The notes below the pieces were generated by a model that was not told where the DNA came from, made no database searches, and saw only the letters and a program-made list of their open reading frames with translations. From Actinomyces dentalis DSM 19115 (GTDB lineage: Bacteria; Actinomycetota; Actinomycetes; Actinomycetales; Actinomycetaceae): DNA of 64,000 nt. Each line of letters starts with the position of its first letter. The first letter of the stretch is position 1. The stretch spans positions 1-64,000 of the forward strand of contig NZ_AUBL01000014.1 in NCBI RefSeq assembly GCF_000429225.1, in the 5' to 3' direction. Below are positions 8,109 through 16,942 of this stretch, piece by piece. The position numbers and the translations under genes were made by a program.

Positions 8109-11108
8109 TCAGTGCTCGACCCAGCGGCGCGTGCGCCTCGCGCTCACCCGCCTCCTCGCGCCCCCGCCGCCGCGGCCGGCCAGGAGGGCGTCGGCGGCCC
8201 CGGCGTCGGAGACCAGGTGGAGCCGGCACGGCCCGACCCTCCGCCGCCAGGCGGCCATGAAGGTTTCGGCGTCGGAGCGGGAGGAGGCCAGGGCGCTGGG
8301 CACGGCCAGGTACAGGCTGCGCCCGCCCGGGCCCCAGTCGCGGCAGCCGAGCAGGCCGGCCAGCCACCGGCGCAGCGGGCCCGGCGGGCGCGAGCCGGTC
8401 CGGGTCAGGGCCACGGGCATGACCTCCAGGACGAAGCGCGGGCGGCGGTGCCCGGGCTCGGACAGCAGCGAGCAGAGCACCTCGGCGTAGCGGGAGCGGC
8501 ACGCCGCGTCGGCGCCGGTCAGGGCGATGACCGTCTCCGACCCGCCGTCCGCGCCCCCTGTCGGCGAGCGCGTTCCCGCGCCTTTGGGCCCCTCCTCCCC
8601 GGCGCCGCCGCCCAGGACGAGCAGCTCGGGCCCCGGCCGGCCCTCGGGGGCGTCGAGGCGGCCGGTGGCGGTCATGGCGTCCAGGACGGCGCGGGCCGCC
8701 GCGGACCACAGGGCGGCGGGCGAGCCCCGGCGCAGCAGCCCGGACGCGCCCGCGACCGCGACCGCGTCCAGGACCGCGCCGCTCCGGCCGCGCCGGGCCG
8801 GGCCGGTGAACGCTCCGGCCATCCACCGGCGCCGCTCCCCCGCCCGGTCGTCGAGCCCGGCGGCGGTGGCGGCGTTGAGCGCCTCGACGTCGGCGGGCGC
8901 CGCACCGGCGGCGAGGCGGTCGAGCGTCCGCAGCCGCGCGGGTCCCAGGACCGCGGCGAGCCCCGTCTCGATTACCGGGTCCCCGGGCCGGTCGTCGTCC
9001 CCCGCGTGCGGGGCCGCGGACCAGGTGCTGTCCGCCTTGCGGCGCAACCGGTCCAACTCGGTGCTCGAGACCAGCCCCGCGCCGGCGGGCAGGAGGCAGG
9101 TGACCGACCAGGTGTGGGCGACCTTGCCGGGCCAGGAGGCGTCCAGCCTCATGCCGCGTCCGCGCAGCTGGGCGACGGCCGTGGAGGTGGTGACGGTGGT
9201 CAGGTCGACGAGCGTGTTGACGGCCGGGCAGTCCCAGCCCTCGCCGAGCAGCCCCCGGGTGCCGACGACCAGGCGCACCCGCCCCTCGGCGACCAGCCGG
9301 CTGACGGCCAGGACGAGCTCAGCCCGGGCCTCCCCCGCGCTCGCGCGCAGCGACCAGCCGTCGTCCCGGGCGGGCAGGTCCGCCCCGGTGCGCTCGCGCA
9401 GCCGCTCCAGGAGCTCGTCCCGCCCGTGGGGCACGCGCACCTCGCGGCCGGTGAGCAGGACGGGGCTCAGGGCGCGCAGGTCGGCGTCGGACAGGAGCAC
9501 GTCGTAGCAGCGGCGCGCGCCGCCAGCGGCGCCGGGCCGGCCGGGGGCGGCCAGGACGTCCAGGGCGCGGTGGACGGCGGAGCGCTCGGCGGCGTCGGTG
9601 ACGACGACGGCCCGCAGCCGCGGCCCCAGGGCGGCGAGCTCGCGGCGCAGGATGTCGACGACGGCCACGTCCTTGGCCCGCGATCCCGCGGTGATGACGT
9701 CCACCGGGGAGCGCCCGGCGCGGATGCCGGCGTCGGTCAGGTGCATTCCGAAGCCGCGCAGGGTCTCGCGCACCGCGTTCCACTCCCCCCGCCGGTCCTG
9801 ATCGGGCAGGAGGCGGTCGAGGGCGTAGCGGGCCAGGAGCTGGAGCTCCTCGGCCGCGTCGAGGGTGTCGAGCTCGGGCAGGAGCGGGACGGCCAGGACG
9901 CTCAGCGGCGTGGGCGTGTAGTCGCCCGTGCGGCGCAGGACGGCGCCGGCCGCCGCGGCCAGGACCGGATCGGCGTCGAAGCCGGCGACGAGGGCGCGCA
10001 CCAGCCGCGGCTCGTCCGCCCCGAGGGCGTCGGCGGGCATTCCGGGGGCGACGACGCCCAGGAGGTAGTCCACGCCGTCGGGGGCGAGCAGGAACTGGGC
10101 GATGCGGTGGCGCAGCTCGGCGCCGGCCGTGGCCAGGAAGCCCGTCTCCTCCGGGGTGGGGAGCGTGAACCAGGCCAGCTCCCGGGCCGGTGCGAGGCAT
10201 CCGGCGCGGATGACGGCGGGTACGGGCACTTCGGCGTCGACCTCGCCCAGGAGAGCGTGGTAGCGCGCGTAGGAGGGGTCCTCGCGGCTCGGGGCGGTGG
10301 CGGTCAGGCCGATGAGGGTGGGCGCCCGGCCCGCCGCGGTCAGGCGCCGGCGCAGATACTGCACGACGACGGCCCAGTGGGCGCGCAGGTGGTGGCACTC
10401 GTCGACGACGATGGTGGCGACGCCGTCGTCGATGAGGGCGTCCAGGCGCTCCCTGGCCGACGGCGACAGGAGGGCGGCGACGGCGTCGTCGTCGAGCTCG
10501 TCGACGCGGCGCACGGCGGCGGCCCGTGAGCGGATGCCGCGGGTGTAGGCGCTGCGGTTGGAGGCGGCGAGCTCGTCGAGCCAGGCGCTCGCCCGGGCGG
10601 GGCTGCGCCCGTCGCGGGCGAGCTCGTCGATCCAGCGCCGCCGGGCCGCCTCCTGCCAGGGGCCCGAGTCGTCGACGACGGCGAGCGACTGGTAGGTCAG
10701 GGCCGTGAGGTGGGCGCCCCGCCGCCCCGGGGCCGGCGGGGCGTCGGCGACGGGCGGGATTTCGTCGGGGGCGCCGAATGAGGCGTCGGATAGGACGCCG
10801 TCGGTGGCGTCGGGCGGAGCTCCGGCGGGGACGCGGAAGAAGCGCCGGGCCTGCTCGGCCCACTGGGCGCGCACGATCGTCGTCGGGGCCAGGACCAGGG
10901 CGCGGCGCCCGTTGGCGACGGCCAGGGCCAGGCCCAGGAGGGTCTTGCCGGCCCCCGGCGGGGCGACGATGTGGAGGGTGGCGCCGTCGGCGGGGTCGAC
11001 GGCGGCCAGGAGGTCCTCCTGGTAGGCGCGCAGGGGGACCGTCGGCCGCCAGGCCGCCAGCGGGCGCGGCGGGTCCGGCCCCGCGCGGTCGTGCGACCCG
11101 CCCGCCAT
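8109..11108 (-). CDS. Large SF2 DEAD/DEAH-box helicase
   Basis: A 999-residue protein with a complete superfamily-2 helicase core: Walker A APPGAGKT at 49-56, a DECHH motif near 236, TATAPSR (motif III) near 270, and late motifs TRGLLGEGWDCPAVNTLVD and LRGRGMRLD (motif VI). It therefore probably translocates on or remodels nucleic acid with ATP. A C-terminal region of about 350 residues (tail HLVSDAGAADALL) has no recognisable domain. The gene is 18 nt downstream of the small membrane-protein gene and convergent with the lipoprotein gene. It stands between proS and rimP, an accessory position. Its substrate cannot be read from sequence; defence-type helicases share these motifs but no partner genes are present. 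Confidence 0.85.
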   Translation of the reverse strand: MAGGSHDRAGPDPPRPLAAWRPTVPLRAYQEDLLAAVDPADGATLHIVAPPGAGKTLLGLALAVANGRRALVLAPTTIVRAQWAEQARRFFRVPAGAPPDATDGVLSDASFGAPDEIPPVADAPPAPGRRGAHLTALTYQSLAVVDDSGPWQEAARRRWIDELARDGRSPARASAWLDELAASNRSAYTRGIRSRAAAVRRVDELDDDAVAALLSPSARERLDALIDDGVATIVVDECHHLRAHWAVVVQYLRRRLTAAGRAPTLIGLTATAPSREDPSYARYHALLGEVDAEVPVPAVIRAGCLAPARELAWFTLPTPEETGFLATAGAELRHRIAQFLLAPDGVDYLLGVVAPGMPADALGADEPRLVRALVAGFDADPVLAAAAGAVLRRTGDYTPTPLSVLAVPLLPELDTLDAAEELQLLARYALDRLLPDQDRRGEWNAVRETLRGFGMHLTDAGIRAGRSPVDVITAGSRAKDVAVVDILRRELAALGPRLRAVVVTDAAERSAVHRALDVLAAPGRPGAAGGARRCYDVLLSDADLRALSPVLLTGREVRVPHGRDELLERLRERTGADLPARDDGWSLRASAGEARAELVLAVSRLVAEGRVRLVVGTRGLLGEGWDCPAVNTLVDLTTVTTSTAVAQLRGRGMRLDASWPGKVAHTWSVTCLLPAGAGLVSSTELDRLRRKADSTWSAAPHAGDDDRPGDPVIETGLAAVLGPARLRTLDRLAAGAAPADVEALNAATAAGLDDRAGERRRWMAGAFTGPARRGRSGAVLDAVAVAGASGLLRRGSPAALWSAAARAVLDAMTATGRLDAPEGRPGPELLVLGGGAGEEGPKGAGTRSPTGGADGGSETVIALTGADAACRSRYAEVLCSLLSEPGHRRPRFVLEVMPVALTRTGSRPPGPLRRWLAGLLGCRDWGPGGRSLYLAVPSALASSRSDAETFMAAWRRRVGPCRLHLVSDAGAADALLAGRGGGGARRRVSARRTRRWVEH

Positions 11109-11126
11109 CGGGCTCCGCCCGGCCCC

Positions 11127-11393
11127 TCAGTCCCGCCCGGGCGCGGACTCCGGGTCCGGGCGGCCGGCGCCGGCGGCGTCGGTGCGCACGAGCACATCCC
11201 GGTCCTGTTGCGCCTCGACGACGTGGACGTGACCGGGCTGGAAGACGTCCACGAGCGGGTTCAGCACGGCGCCCGACGCCTCGGGCCTGCGCCTGCGCCA
11301 GTAGATCCAACCGCGGGACTCGGCCCACAGCCCGAGGCGGTCCAGGGCCAGAACCGCCAGGGCGATGATGAGGACGACTGCTGCCGGGTGCAT
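11127..11393 (-). CDS. Small single-pass membrane protein
   Basis: An 88-residue hypothetical protein. Residues 3-18 (PAAVVLIIALAVLALD) form one transmembrane helix, followed by a basic stretch YWRRRRPE and a hydrophilic tail. An ATG 12 nt upstream (11405) is also in frame, but a perfect -10 box TATGAT at 11401-11406 lies 7 nt before the ATG at 11393 and overlaps the upstream ATG, so a leaderless start at 11393 is preferred. The tail NPLVDVFQPGHVHVVEAQQ faintly recalls DUF6191 proteins of Streptomyces; this is weak. It is probably cotranscribed with the helicase. Confidence 0.6.
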   Translation of the reverse strand: MHPAAVVLIIALAVLALDRLGLWAESRGWIYWRRRRPEASGAVLNPLVDVFQPGHVHVVEAQQDRDVLVRTDAAGAGRPDPESAPGRD

Positions 11394-11440
11394 GCGGCCG
11401 ATCATAGGTCCCGAGCGGCGCGCCCCGCCCTGCCTCCATC

Positions 11441-11478
11441 GGAACCGGCGGAAAAGACGCGCGAGACCGGCGGAAACG
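11441..11478. repeat. Dispersed ACCGGCGGAAA repeat, copy 1
   Basis: Two ACCGGCGGAAA words 22 nt apart are joined by AGACGCGCGAG. Closely related copies occur at 22056-22093 and 37880-37946, and a diverged inverted one near 19750-19790. All are intergenic or at gene ends. Confidence 0.8.
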
Positions 11479-11556
11479 GCATGCGAATCGATGCATCTGG
11501 TTATCGGCTGCCGCCGCCGCGGGTGCGCGCGTCAGCGGCGGACGACCCGGCGGCTC

Positions 11557-11688
11557 AAAAAGGTGGCCGGCGCATATCTTTCACCCTCCGTCCCGCACCC
11601 CTCCCGTCTCGAAATGTTGCAATGACGCCATTTCTCATGAACGCAGGAGCCGCCGCGCACCCGAAAAGTATGCGCCGGCCACCTTTTT
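11557..11688. repeat. 132-bp element with 20-bp perfect terminal inverted repeats
   Basis: AAAAAGGTGGCCGGCGCATA at 11557-11576 is repeated inverted at 11669-11688; including the next six bases the arms match at 24 of 26. The 92-bp interior has no ORF and is less GC-rich. The form resembles a miniature inverted-repeat element; no clear target duplication is visible. Confidence 0.75.
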
Positions 11689-11788
11689 CCACGCCGCCGA
11701 CGCCCCGGACGGCGACGTCGGGGGCGTCGCAGAGGGGATCATCCCCGAGAGGACCCGATGGTGTGGTGCTGCTGGAGCCCGGCGACGG

Positions 11789-11809
11789 CGCGCGAGATCA
11801 TCTCGCGCG
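11789..11809 (-). terminator. Candidate proS terminator hairpin
   Basis: CGCGCGAGA and TCTCGCGCG form a 9-bp perfect stem with a TCA loop, about 58 nt beyond the proS stop codon. Confidence 0.35.
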
Positions 11810-11866
11810 GACCCGGTGGCGCGCCCGGGCCGCGGCGCCCGGCAGCCGGTCGGGGCCCGCCTCGGC

Positions 11867-13747
11867 TCAATCCAGTCCGGACGCGGGCCCCGGGTCCGGC
11901 TGGCCGGCGCCGGCGCCGTCGGGCACCCGCGCCAGCGCGGCGCGCAGCTCGGCGCCCACCTCGGCGGCGGCGTCGCCCGCCGGCACCGACCGCCTCCCGC
12001 CGCTGCGCCGGTCGCGGATCTCGACCGTGCCCTCCCTGACCAGGTCGCGGCCGACGACGACCGTGAAGGGCACGCCCAGCAGCTCGGAGTCGGCGAACTT
12101 GACCCCGGCCGAGACCCTGCGGCGGTCGTCGTAGAGGACCTCGAAGCCGGCGGCGTCCAGGTCCCCCGCCAGGGCGGCGGCGGTGGAGAACACGGCGTCG
12201 TCCTTGCCCGTGGCCAGGACATGCACGTGGTAGGGGGCGACCTGGATGGGCCAGATCAGGCCGTGCTCGTCGTGGTTGGCCTCGGCCAGCGCCGCCATGA
12301 CGCGCGAGACGCCGATGCCGTAGGAGCCCATGGTCACCACGCGGGCCCGGCCGTTCTCATCCAGGACCGTCAGCCCCAGGGACCGGGCGTACTTGCGCCC
12401 CAGGGCGAAGATGTGGCCGATCTCGACGCCGCGGGCCAGGCTCAGGGCGCCCGAGCCGTCCGGGGCGGGGTCGCCGTCGCGGACCTCGGCGGCCTCGATG
12501 GTGCCGTCGGCGGTGAAGTCGCGCCCCTTGACCAGGTGCAGGACGTGGCGCTTGTCCGCATCGGCGCCGGTGACCCAGCTGGTGCCGTCCACCACGCGCG
12601 GGTCGAGCAGGTAGCGCACGGAGCCGGTGAGGACCTCGCGCCCGTCCTCGCCGACCTCCACGCGCCGCGCTGGCGAGTTGGGGCCGACGGCGGCGGGGCC
12701 GATGTAGCCGCGCACGAGCTCGGGGTGGGCCGCGAAGTCCTCGTCGGTGGCCATCTCGACCTCGGCGGGGGCGACGGCGGCCCCCAGGCGCCTCATGTCC
12801 ACCTCGCGGTCGCCCGGCACGCCGATGACGAGCAGCTCGCGCTCGCCGTCGGGGCGGGTGAGGGCGACGACGACGTTCTTGAGGGTGTCGGCGGCCGTCC
12901 ACGCCCGGCCGTCGGCCCGGGGGTGGGCGGTGTTGCACAGCTCGACGAGGGCGTCGATGGTCGGGCAGTCGGGGGTGTCGACCACGCGGGCGGCGGGCTC
13001 GGCGCTCGCGTCGACGCTCTCGGGCGCCGGGGTGGTCACGGCCTCGGCGTTGGCGGCGTAGCCGCCGGGCGAGCGCACGAAGGTGTCCTCGCCGATGGGC
13101 GAGGGGTGGAGGAACTCCTCGGAGTGGGACCCGCCCATGGCCCCGGCCATGGCGTTGACGATGACGTACTCCAGGCCCAGGCGGGTGAAGACCCGCTCGT
13201 AGGCGCGGCGGTGCGCCCGGTAGGAGGCGTCCAGGGCCGTCTCGTCCATGTCGAAGGAGTAGGAGTCCTTCATGATGAACTCGCGCCCGCGGATGAGGCC
13301 GGCGCGGGGGCGCGCCTCGTCGCGGTACTTGGTCTGGATCTGGTAGATGGTCAGCGGCAGGTCCTTGTAGGAGGAGCACATGTCCTTGACCAGCAGGGTG
13401 AACATCTCCTCGTGCGTGGGGGCCAGGAGGTAGTCGTTGCCCCTGCGGTCCGCCAGCGTGAACAGGGTGGGCCCGTACTCCTGCCAGCGGCCGGTGGCCT
13501 TGTAGGGGTCGGCGGGCAGCAGGGCCGGGAAGTGGACCTCCTGGCCGCCCATGCGGTTCATCTCCTCGCGCACGACGGCCTCGATCTTGCGCAGCACGCG
13601 CAGGCCCAGCGGAAGCCAGGTGTAGACGCCCGGGGCCGTGCGCCGGATGTAGCAGGCGCGCACGAGGAGCTTGTGGCCGGCGACCTCGGCGTCGGCCGGG
13701 TCCTCGCGCAGGGTGCGGATGAAGGCGGTGGACAGAGTCTGAAGCAC
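11867..13747 (-). CDS. proS: Prolyl-tRNA synthetase
   Basis: Charges tRNA-Pro with proline in the cytosol. The 626-residue protein has class II motifs: motif 1 around [18 protein letters not shown], motif 2 with [19 protein letters not shown] and motif 3 near [17 protein letters not shown] long insertion (about 220-400) between motifs 2 and 3 corresponds to the bacterial editing domain, and a C-terminal anticodon-binding domain follows. The start is GTG at 13747; a -10 box TAGGAT lies 6 nt upstream, implying a leaderless mRNA. proS next to the rimP-nusA cluster is a conserved actinobacterial arrangement. Confidence 0.97.
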   Translation of the reverse strand: MLQTLSTAFIRTLREDPADAEVAGHKLLVRACYIRRTAPGVYTWLPLGLRVLRKIEAVVREEMNRMGGQEVHFPALLPADPYKATGRWQEYGPTLFTLADRRGNDYLLAPTHEEMFTLLVKDMCSSYKDLPLTIYQIQTKYRDEARPRAGLIRGREFIMKDSYSFDMDETALDASYRAHRRAYERVFTRLGLEYVIVNAMAGAMGGSHSEEFLHPSPIGEDTFVRSPGGYAANAEAVTTPAPESVDASAEPAARVVDTPDCPTIDALVELCNTAHPRADGRAWTAADTLKNVVVALTRPDGERELLVIGVPGDREVDMRRLGAAVAPAEVEMATDEDFAAHPELVRGYIGPAAVGPNSPARRVEVGEDGREVLTGSVRYLLDPRVVDGTSWVTGADADKRHVLHLVKGRDFTADGTIEAAEVRDGDPAPDGSGALSLARGVEIGHIFALGRKYARSLGLTVLDENGRARVVTMGSYGIGVSRVMAALAEANHDEHGLIWPIQVAPYHVHVLATGKDDAVFSTAAALAGDLDAAGFEVLYDDRRRVSAGVKFADSELLGVPFTVVVGRDLVREGTVEIRDRRSGGRRSVPAGDAAAEVGAELRAALARVPDGAGAGQPDPGPASGLD

Positions 13748-13907
13748 GGGGCGATCCTACGTGCTCAGAGCGGCGGCGGGGCCTGCGGGGCCGGACGGGG
13801 GGAATCCGGCTCGGCCGCGCAGACCCGATGGCGGCGCCGGCCGCCCCCCGGCCGCCCCCCGGCCGGACGGCGGCGGAGCGAACGGGACCGGACGACGGCG
13901 GGCGTCG

Positions 13908-13913
13908 TATACT
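13908..13913 (+). promoter_or_regulatory. -10 box TATACT for the membrane-protein gene
   Basis: TATACT matches the sigma-A consensus at five of six positions and stands out in very GC-rich surroundings. It lies 28 nt before the ATG at 13942. No clear -35 hexamer was found. Confidence 0.5.
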
Positions 13914-13941
13914 CGCCGCAGCGCAAAGCGGGGTGAGGACC

Positions 13942-14397
13942 ATGGCCGACGACCGCATCCGCGACGCATCCCCCGATTCCGTCCGACTCCCGCCGGACGG
14001 GGCCGGGGCGGTTGAGCGGGACGGGCGATGGCGCCCCCGTCCCTGGACGCTCGGGGTTCTCTCGGTCCTGTTCGGGGCGTCGCTGGGCTGCCTCATGATC
14101 CGCTCGTCCGCCGCCGCGTGGGCGAGTGCGGGCCTGCTCGTCGCGGCGTGCGCGTGGGCGCTCGTCCGACGCCGCGACCTCGCGCCCCCGGGCGCGCGGC
14201 GCGATCCCCTGGCGGCGCCCGCGAGCGCGCGGCGCGTGTGGCGCTGGGTCCTGCCCCTGTGCCTGTGGTGCTCGATCCCGATCCTCGTGCGCGGCGCGCT
14301 CGCGGGGCGGGCGGAGCCGGTCGCCGCCGTCGTCTACGCCCTGGCCTCCGCCGCCGCCGTCCTGGCCCTCCTGCACCGGGAGGCCCGCCGCACCTGA
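13942..14397 (+). CDS. Four-helix membrane protein, unknown function
   Basis: A 151-residue hypothetical integral membrane protein. Hydrophobic segments at about 36-56, 60-80, 100-122 and 125-145 predict four helices; the N-terminal 30 residues are polar and basic. ATG at 13942 is chosen because it follows GGGGTGAGG and the TATACT -10 box; an in-frame GTG at 13933 is the alternative. Divergent from proS and convergent with the next gene. No family was recognised. Confidence 0.6.
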   Translation: MADDRIRDASPDSVRLPPDGAGAVERDGRWRPRPWTLGVLSVLFGASLGCLMIRSSAAAWASAGLLVAACAWALVRRRDLAPPGARRDPLAAPASARRVWRWVLPLCLWCSIPILVRGALAGRAEPVAAVVYALASAAAVLALLHREARRT

Positions 14398-14432
14398 CGC
14401 CGTCGCCCTCCCCGAGACGCCGCGGATCCTGC

Positions 14433-14459
14433 GCGTCGTCGCGCCATTGCCGACGACGC
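14433..14459. terminator. Candidate bidirectional terminator
   Basis: GCGTCGTCG and CGACGACGC form a 9-bp perfect stem with a 9-nt loop between two convergent genes. Confidence 0.4.
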
Positions 14460-14487
14460 CGGCGCCCGAGCGGCCCGGACGACGGCG

Positions 14488-15111
14488 TCAGTCCCCGGCG
14501 CCGTCGCCCCCCGACGGTCCCGCGTCCGCCGGAAGACCCGCATCCGCCTGGGCGTCGAGCCGGCGCTGGACGCCCTTGGGGACCAGGGAGTCGTGGGCCT
14601 TGGCGAAGCCGTAGAGGCGGCGCCACCCCCCTCCCAGGACCGCGAGGAAGCAGGCGAGCACGAGCGCGACGGACGGCGGGCCGCCCCCCGCGGTGCCCGT
14701 GGCGCCCGGTGCGGTTCCCGCGGCGCCCGGCGCAACTCCTGCGGCGCCCGGCGCGGCCCGGGCCGCCCACTGGGCGATCGCCCACTGCGAGGCCGTCCAC
14801 ACGGCCCAGCACACCGCCAGGGCGAGCGCGCCGTCGGGCCAGGCCGCCTCCAGGTGGTCGTCGCGGCGGCGGACGGTCCGGGCGGCGAGCCATCCCGCCG
14901 CGATCGCCGCGGCGCCGCCCGCCGCCAGGCCCGGGGCCCGCGAGGCGTCGTGCACCGCGGCCGAGGCGAACAGGGAGGTCGCGCCGACCACGGCCAGGTC
15001 GGCGGGCACCACCAGCCACCAGCGCGTGCGCCGCCCGCGCGTCCAGGGCCGGTCGGGGCCGTCCAGGACGCGCGGGGTGAAGCCGATGCGCCCCGGTCCG
15101 CCGTCGGCCAT
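14488..15111 (-). CDS. Multi-pass membrane protein, unknown function
   Basis: A 207-residue hypothetical protein with hydrophobic segments near 31-52, 60-76, 95-117 and 150-165. A low-complexity APGAxG-type repeat joins the last two. The C-terminal tail after WRRLYGFAKAHDS is hydrophilic and probably cytoplasmic. It begins 9 nt after the metallo-beta-lactamase gene stop and is therefore the last gene of the clpS-DUF2017-murI-MBL run. No family was recognised. Confidence 0.65.
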   Translation of the reverse strand: MADGGPGRIGFTPRVLDGPDRPWTRGRRTRWWLVVPADLAVVGATSLFASAAVHDASRAPGLAAGGAAAIAAGWLAARTVRRRDDHLEAAWPDGALALAVCWAVWTASQWAIAQWAARAAPGAAGVAPGAAGTAPGATGTAGGGPPSVALVLACFLAVLGGGWRRLYGFAKAHDSLVPKGVQRRLDAQADAGLPADAGPSGGDGAGD

Positions 15112-15120
15112 GGAGCGGGT

Positions 15121-15936
15121 TCAGAGCTCCCAGCTCGCGCCGGCCGTGGCCGCCTCCAGCGGTCCGGCGTACACCAGTGCGGCGTTGCGCAGCGGGATGC
15201 CCGGGTCGGTCCACGGCTGGATGTGGGTGAGCACGAGGTGGCCCACCGCCGCGCGGGGGGTCCGCCCGCTGATCCCGGCCGCCAGCTCGCCGGCGCGCCG
15301 CCCCGTCAGGTGCATTCCGCGCAGCGGGTCGCGCCCCTCGACGAAGGCGGCCTCGGCGAGCAGCAGGTCGACGCCGTCGGCCATCTCCGCCATGGTCTCG
15401 CACAGGTCCGTGTCGCCGGTGAAGGCCACGGCCGCGGTGCCCGAGCCGTCCTCGGCGGGGCCCTCGACCCGGTAGCCGTAGGCCTCGACCGGGTGCAGGG
15501 CGGCGAAGGGGGTGATCGTCAGGGGGCCGACGTTCACGCTCTGGCCGGGCACGGCGGTGCGGAAGAGGAATTCGGTGGCGTAGGCCTCCGTGCTGGGCGA
15601 GCCGTCGACCCCGTTGAGGCGCGCGGGCAGCTCGGCCGGCCCCAGCGTGAGCACGGGTTCGAGCGCCCCGGCGGGGTTCCAGCGGCGGTAGACGTGCATG
15701 CCGACCAGGTCGACCATGTGGTCGGCGTGGCAGTGGGAGATGGCGATCGCGTCCAGCTCGGCCGGGTCGACGTGGTTGAGCAGTTGGCCCATTGAGCCGG
15801 GTCCCATGTCCAGGACGAGGGAGAAGACCCGCTCCCCGCCGTCGGGTCCCGCGCCCCTGGCCTGGACGAGGTAGCAGGAGGCGGGGGCGTCGGGGCCGGA
15901 CATGGAGCCGGTGCAGCCGATGATGGTGAGCTTCAT
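15121..15936 (-). CDS. Metallo-beta-lactamase-fold hydrolase (Rv1339/RNase Z-like)
   Basis: A 271-residue metal-dependent hydrolase. The zinc signature SHCHADHMVD lies near 67-76, followed by TGDTDLCETM (metal-bridging Asp) and a late GHLVLTHIQP histidine. The start MKLTIIGCTGS is typical of the actinobacterial family found next to murI, which includes Rv1339, reported as a cyclic-AMP phosphodiesterase; that activity is inferred by family and gene order only. It lies 36 nt downstream of murI. Confidence 0.88.
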   Translation of the reverse strand: MKLTIIGCTGSMSGPDAPASCYLVQARGAGPDGGERVFSLVLDMGPGSMGQLLNHVDPAELDAIAISHCHADHMVDLVGMHVYRRWNPAGALEPVLTLGPAELPARLNGVDGSPSTEAYATEFLFRTAVPGQSVNVGPLTITPFAALHPVEAYGYRVEGPAEDGSGTAAVAFTGDTDLCETMAEMADGVDLLLAEAAFVEGRDPLRGMHLTGRRAGELAAGISGRTPRAAVGHLVLTHIQPWTDPGIPLRNAALVYAGPLEAATAGASWEL

Positions 15937-15972
15937 ACGGGGATCCTTGGGGGCGGGGTCGGCATCGGCGGG

Positions 15973-16932
15973 TCAGGACGGGCGGTCGGGGGCGCCGGGG
16001 CGGTCGGGGCCGTCAGGGGCGCCAGCGACGTCGAGGGGCTTCGCGGGGCCGCCGTCGTCGGACACGACGATGGGGGCGGGGGCGGGCACATCCGAGGAGA
16101 AGACCATGTGGGAGCTGCCGGGCACCAGGCCCGTGCGCCTGACGCGCCCGACCTCGGGGCCGAGGAAGCGGTGCGCCAGGACGGCGAAGGACGCGGGGTC
16201 CCCGGTGGAGCGGAACTCGTGCACCGGCGCCGGGGAGGGCCCCTCGCGCAGGAGGCCCCGCCCGGCCAGCTCGCGGTAGACGTCCTTGGCGGTCTCCTCG
16301 CTGGAGGTCACGAGGGTCACGTCCTGCCCCATGACGTAGGAGATCGGCCCGATGAGCAGCGGGTAGTGGGTGCAGCCGAGGATGAGGGTGTCGACGCCGG
16401 CCTCGCGCATGGGCACGAGGTACTCCTCGGCGGTGGCCATGACCTCGGGGCCGGTGGTCACGCCCCGCTCGGCGAGCTCGACGAAGCGGGGGCAGGCCAC
16501 GGACAGGAGCTCGACGCCCGGCACGGCCCCGAGCGCGTCGGCGTAGGCGCGCGAGTCGACGGTCCCCTGGGTGGCGATCAGCCCGATCCTGCCGTTGTGG
16601 GTGACGCGGGCGGCGGCCCGGGCGGCGGGGTGGATGACCTCGACGACGGGCACCCCCTTGCCCTGCGTGTAGCGGCTGCGGGCGTCGTGCAGGACGGCTG
16701 CGGAGGCGGTGTTGCACGCGATGACGAGCATCTTGACCCCGGAGTCGACGAGCTCGTCCATGACGCCCAGGGCGAGCCGGCGCACCTCCTCGATGGGGCG
16801 GGGCCCGTAGGGGCTGTGGGCGGTGTCGCCGATGTAGAGGATCTGCTCGCCGGGGAGCTGGTTGAGGACCGCCCGCGCCACCGTCAGGCCGCCGACGCCG
16901 GAGTCGAACATCCCGATGGGCGCGTCATTCAC
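15973..16932 (-). CDS. murI: Glutamate racemase
   Basis: Interconverts L- and D-glutamate for peptidoglycan. The 319-residue protein has both catalytic cysteines: C73 in IACNTASAAV and C187 in LILGCTHYPLL, plus the FDSGVGGLTV phosphate/substrate loop (from residue 9). GTG at 16932 is preferred because TAGTCT, a good -10 box, lies 7 nt upstream (leaderless). That box also contains the stop codon of the preceding DUF2017 gene, so murI may have its own promoter even though that gene is broken. The C-terminal 45 residues are low-complexity Pro/Asp/Gly and probably dispensable. Confidence 0.97.
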   Translation of the reverse strand: MNDAPIGMFDSGVGGLTVARAVLNQLPGEQILYIGDTAHSPYGPRPIEEVRRLALGVMDELVDSGVKMLVIACNTASAAVLHDARSRYTQGKGVPVVEVIHPAARAAARVTHNGRIGLIATQGTVDSRAYADALGAVPGVELLSVACPRFVELAERGVTTGPEVMATAEEYLVPMREAGVDTLILGCTHYPLLIGPISYVMGQDVTLVTSSEETAKDVYRELAGRGLLREGPSPAPVHEFRSTGDPASFAVLAHRFLGPEVGRVRRTGLVPGSSHMVFSSDVPAPAPIVVSDDGGPAKPLDVAGAPDGPDRPGAPDRPS

Positions 16933-16942
16933 GTCGTCGAGA

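Larger units (their letters stand above)
11394..11866. other. Intergenic region rich in repeats
   Basis: No credible coding sequence is seen between the small membrane-protein gene and the proS stop. The stretch holds the -10 box of the upstream gene, one copy of the dispersed ACCGGCGGAAA repeat, a 132-bp element bounded by inverted repeats and a hairpin near the proS 3' end. Its central part (11600-11650) is visibly poorer in G+C than the surroundings. Confidence 0.7.
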
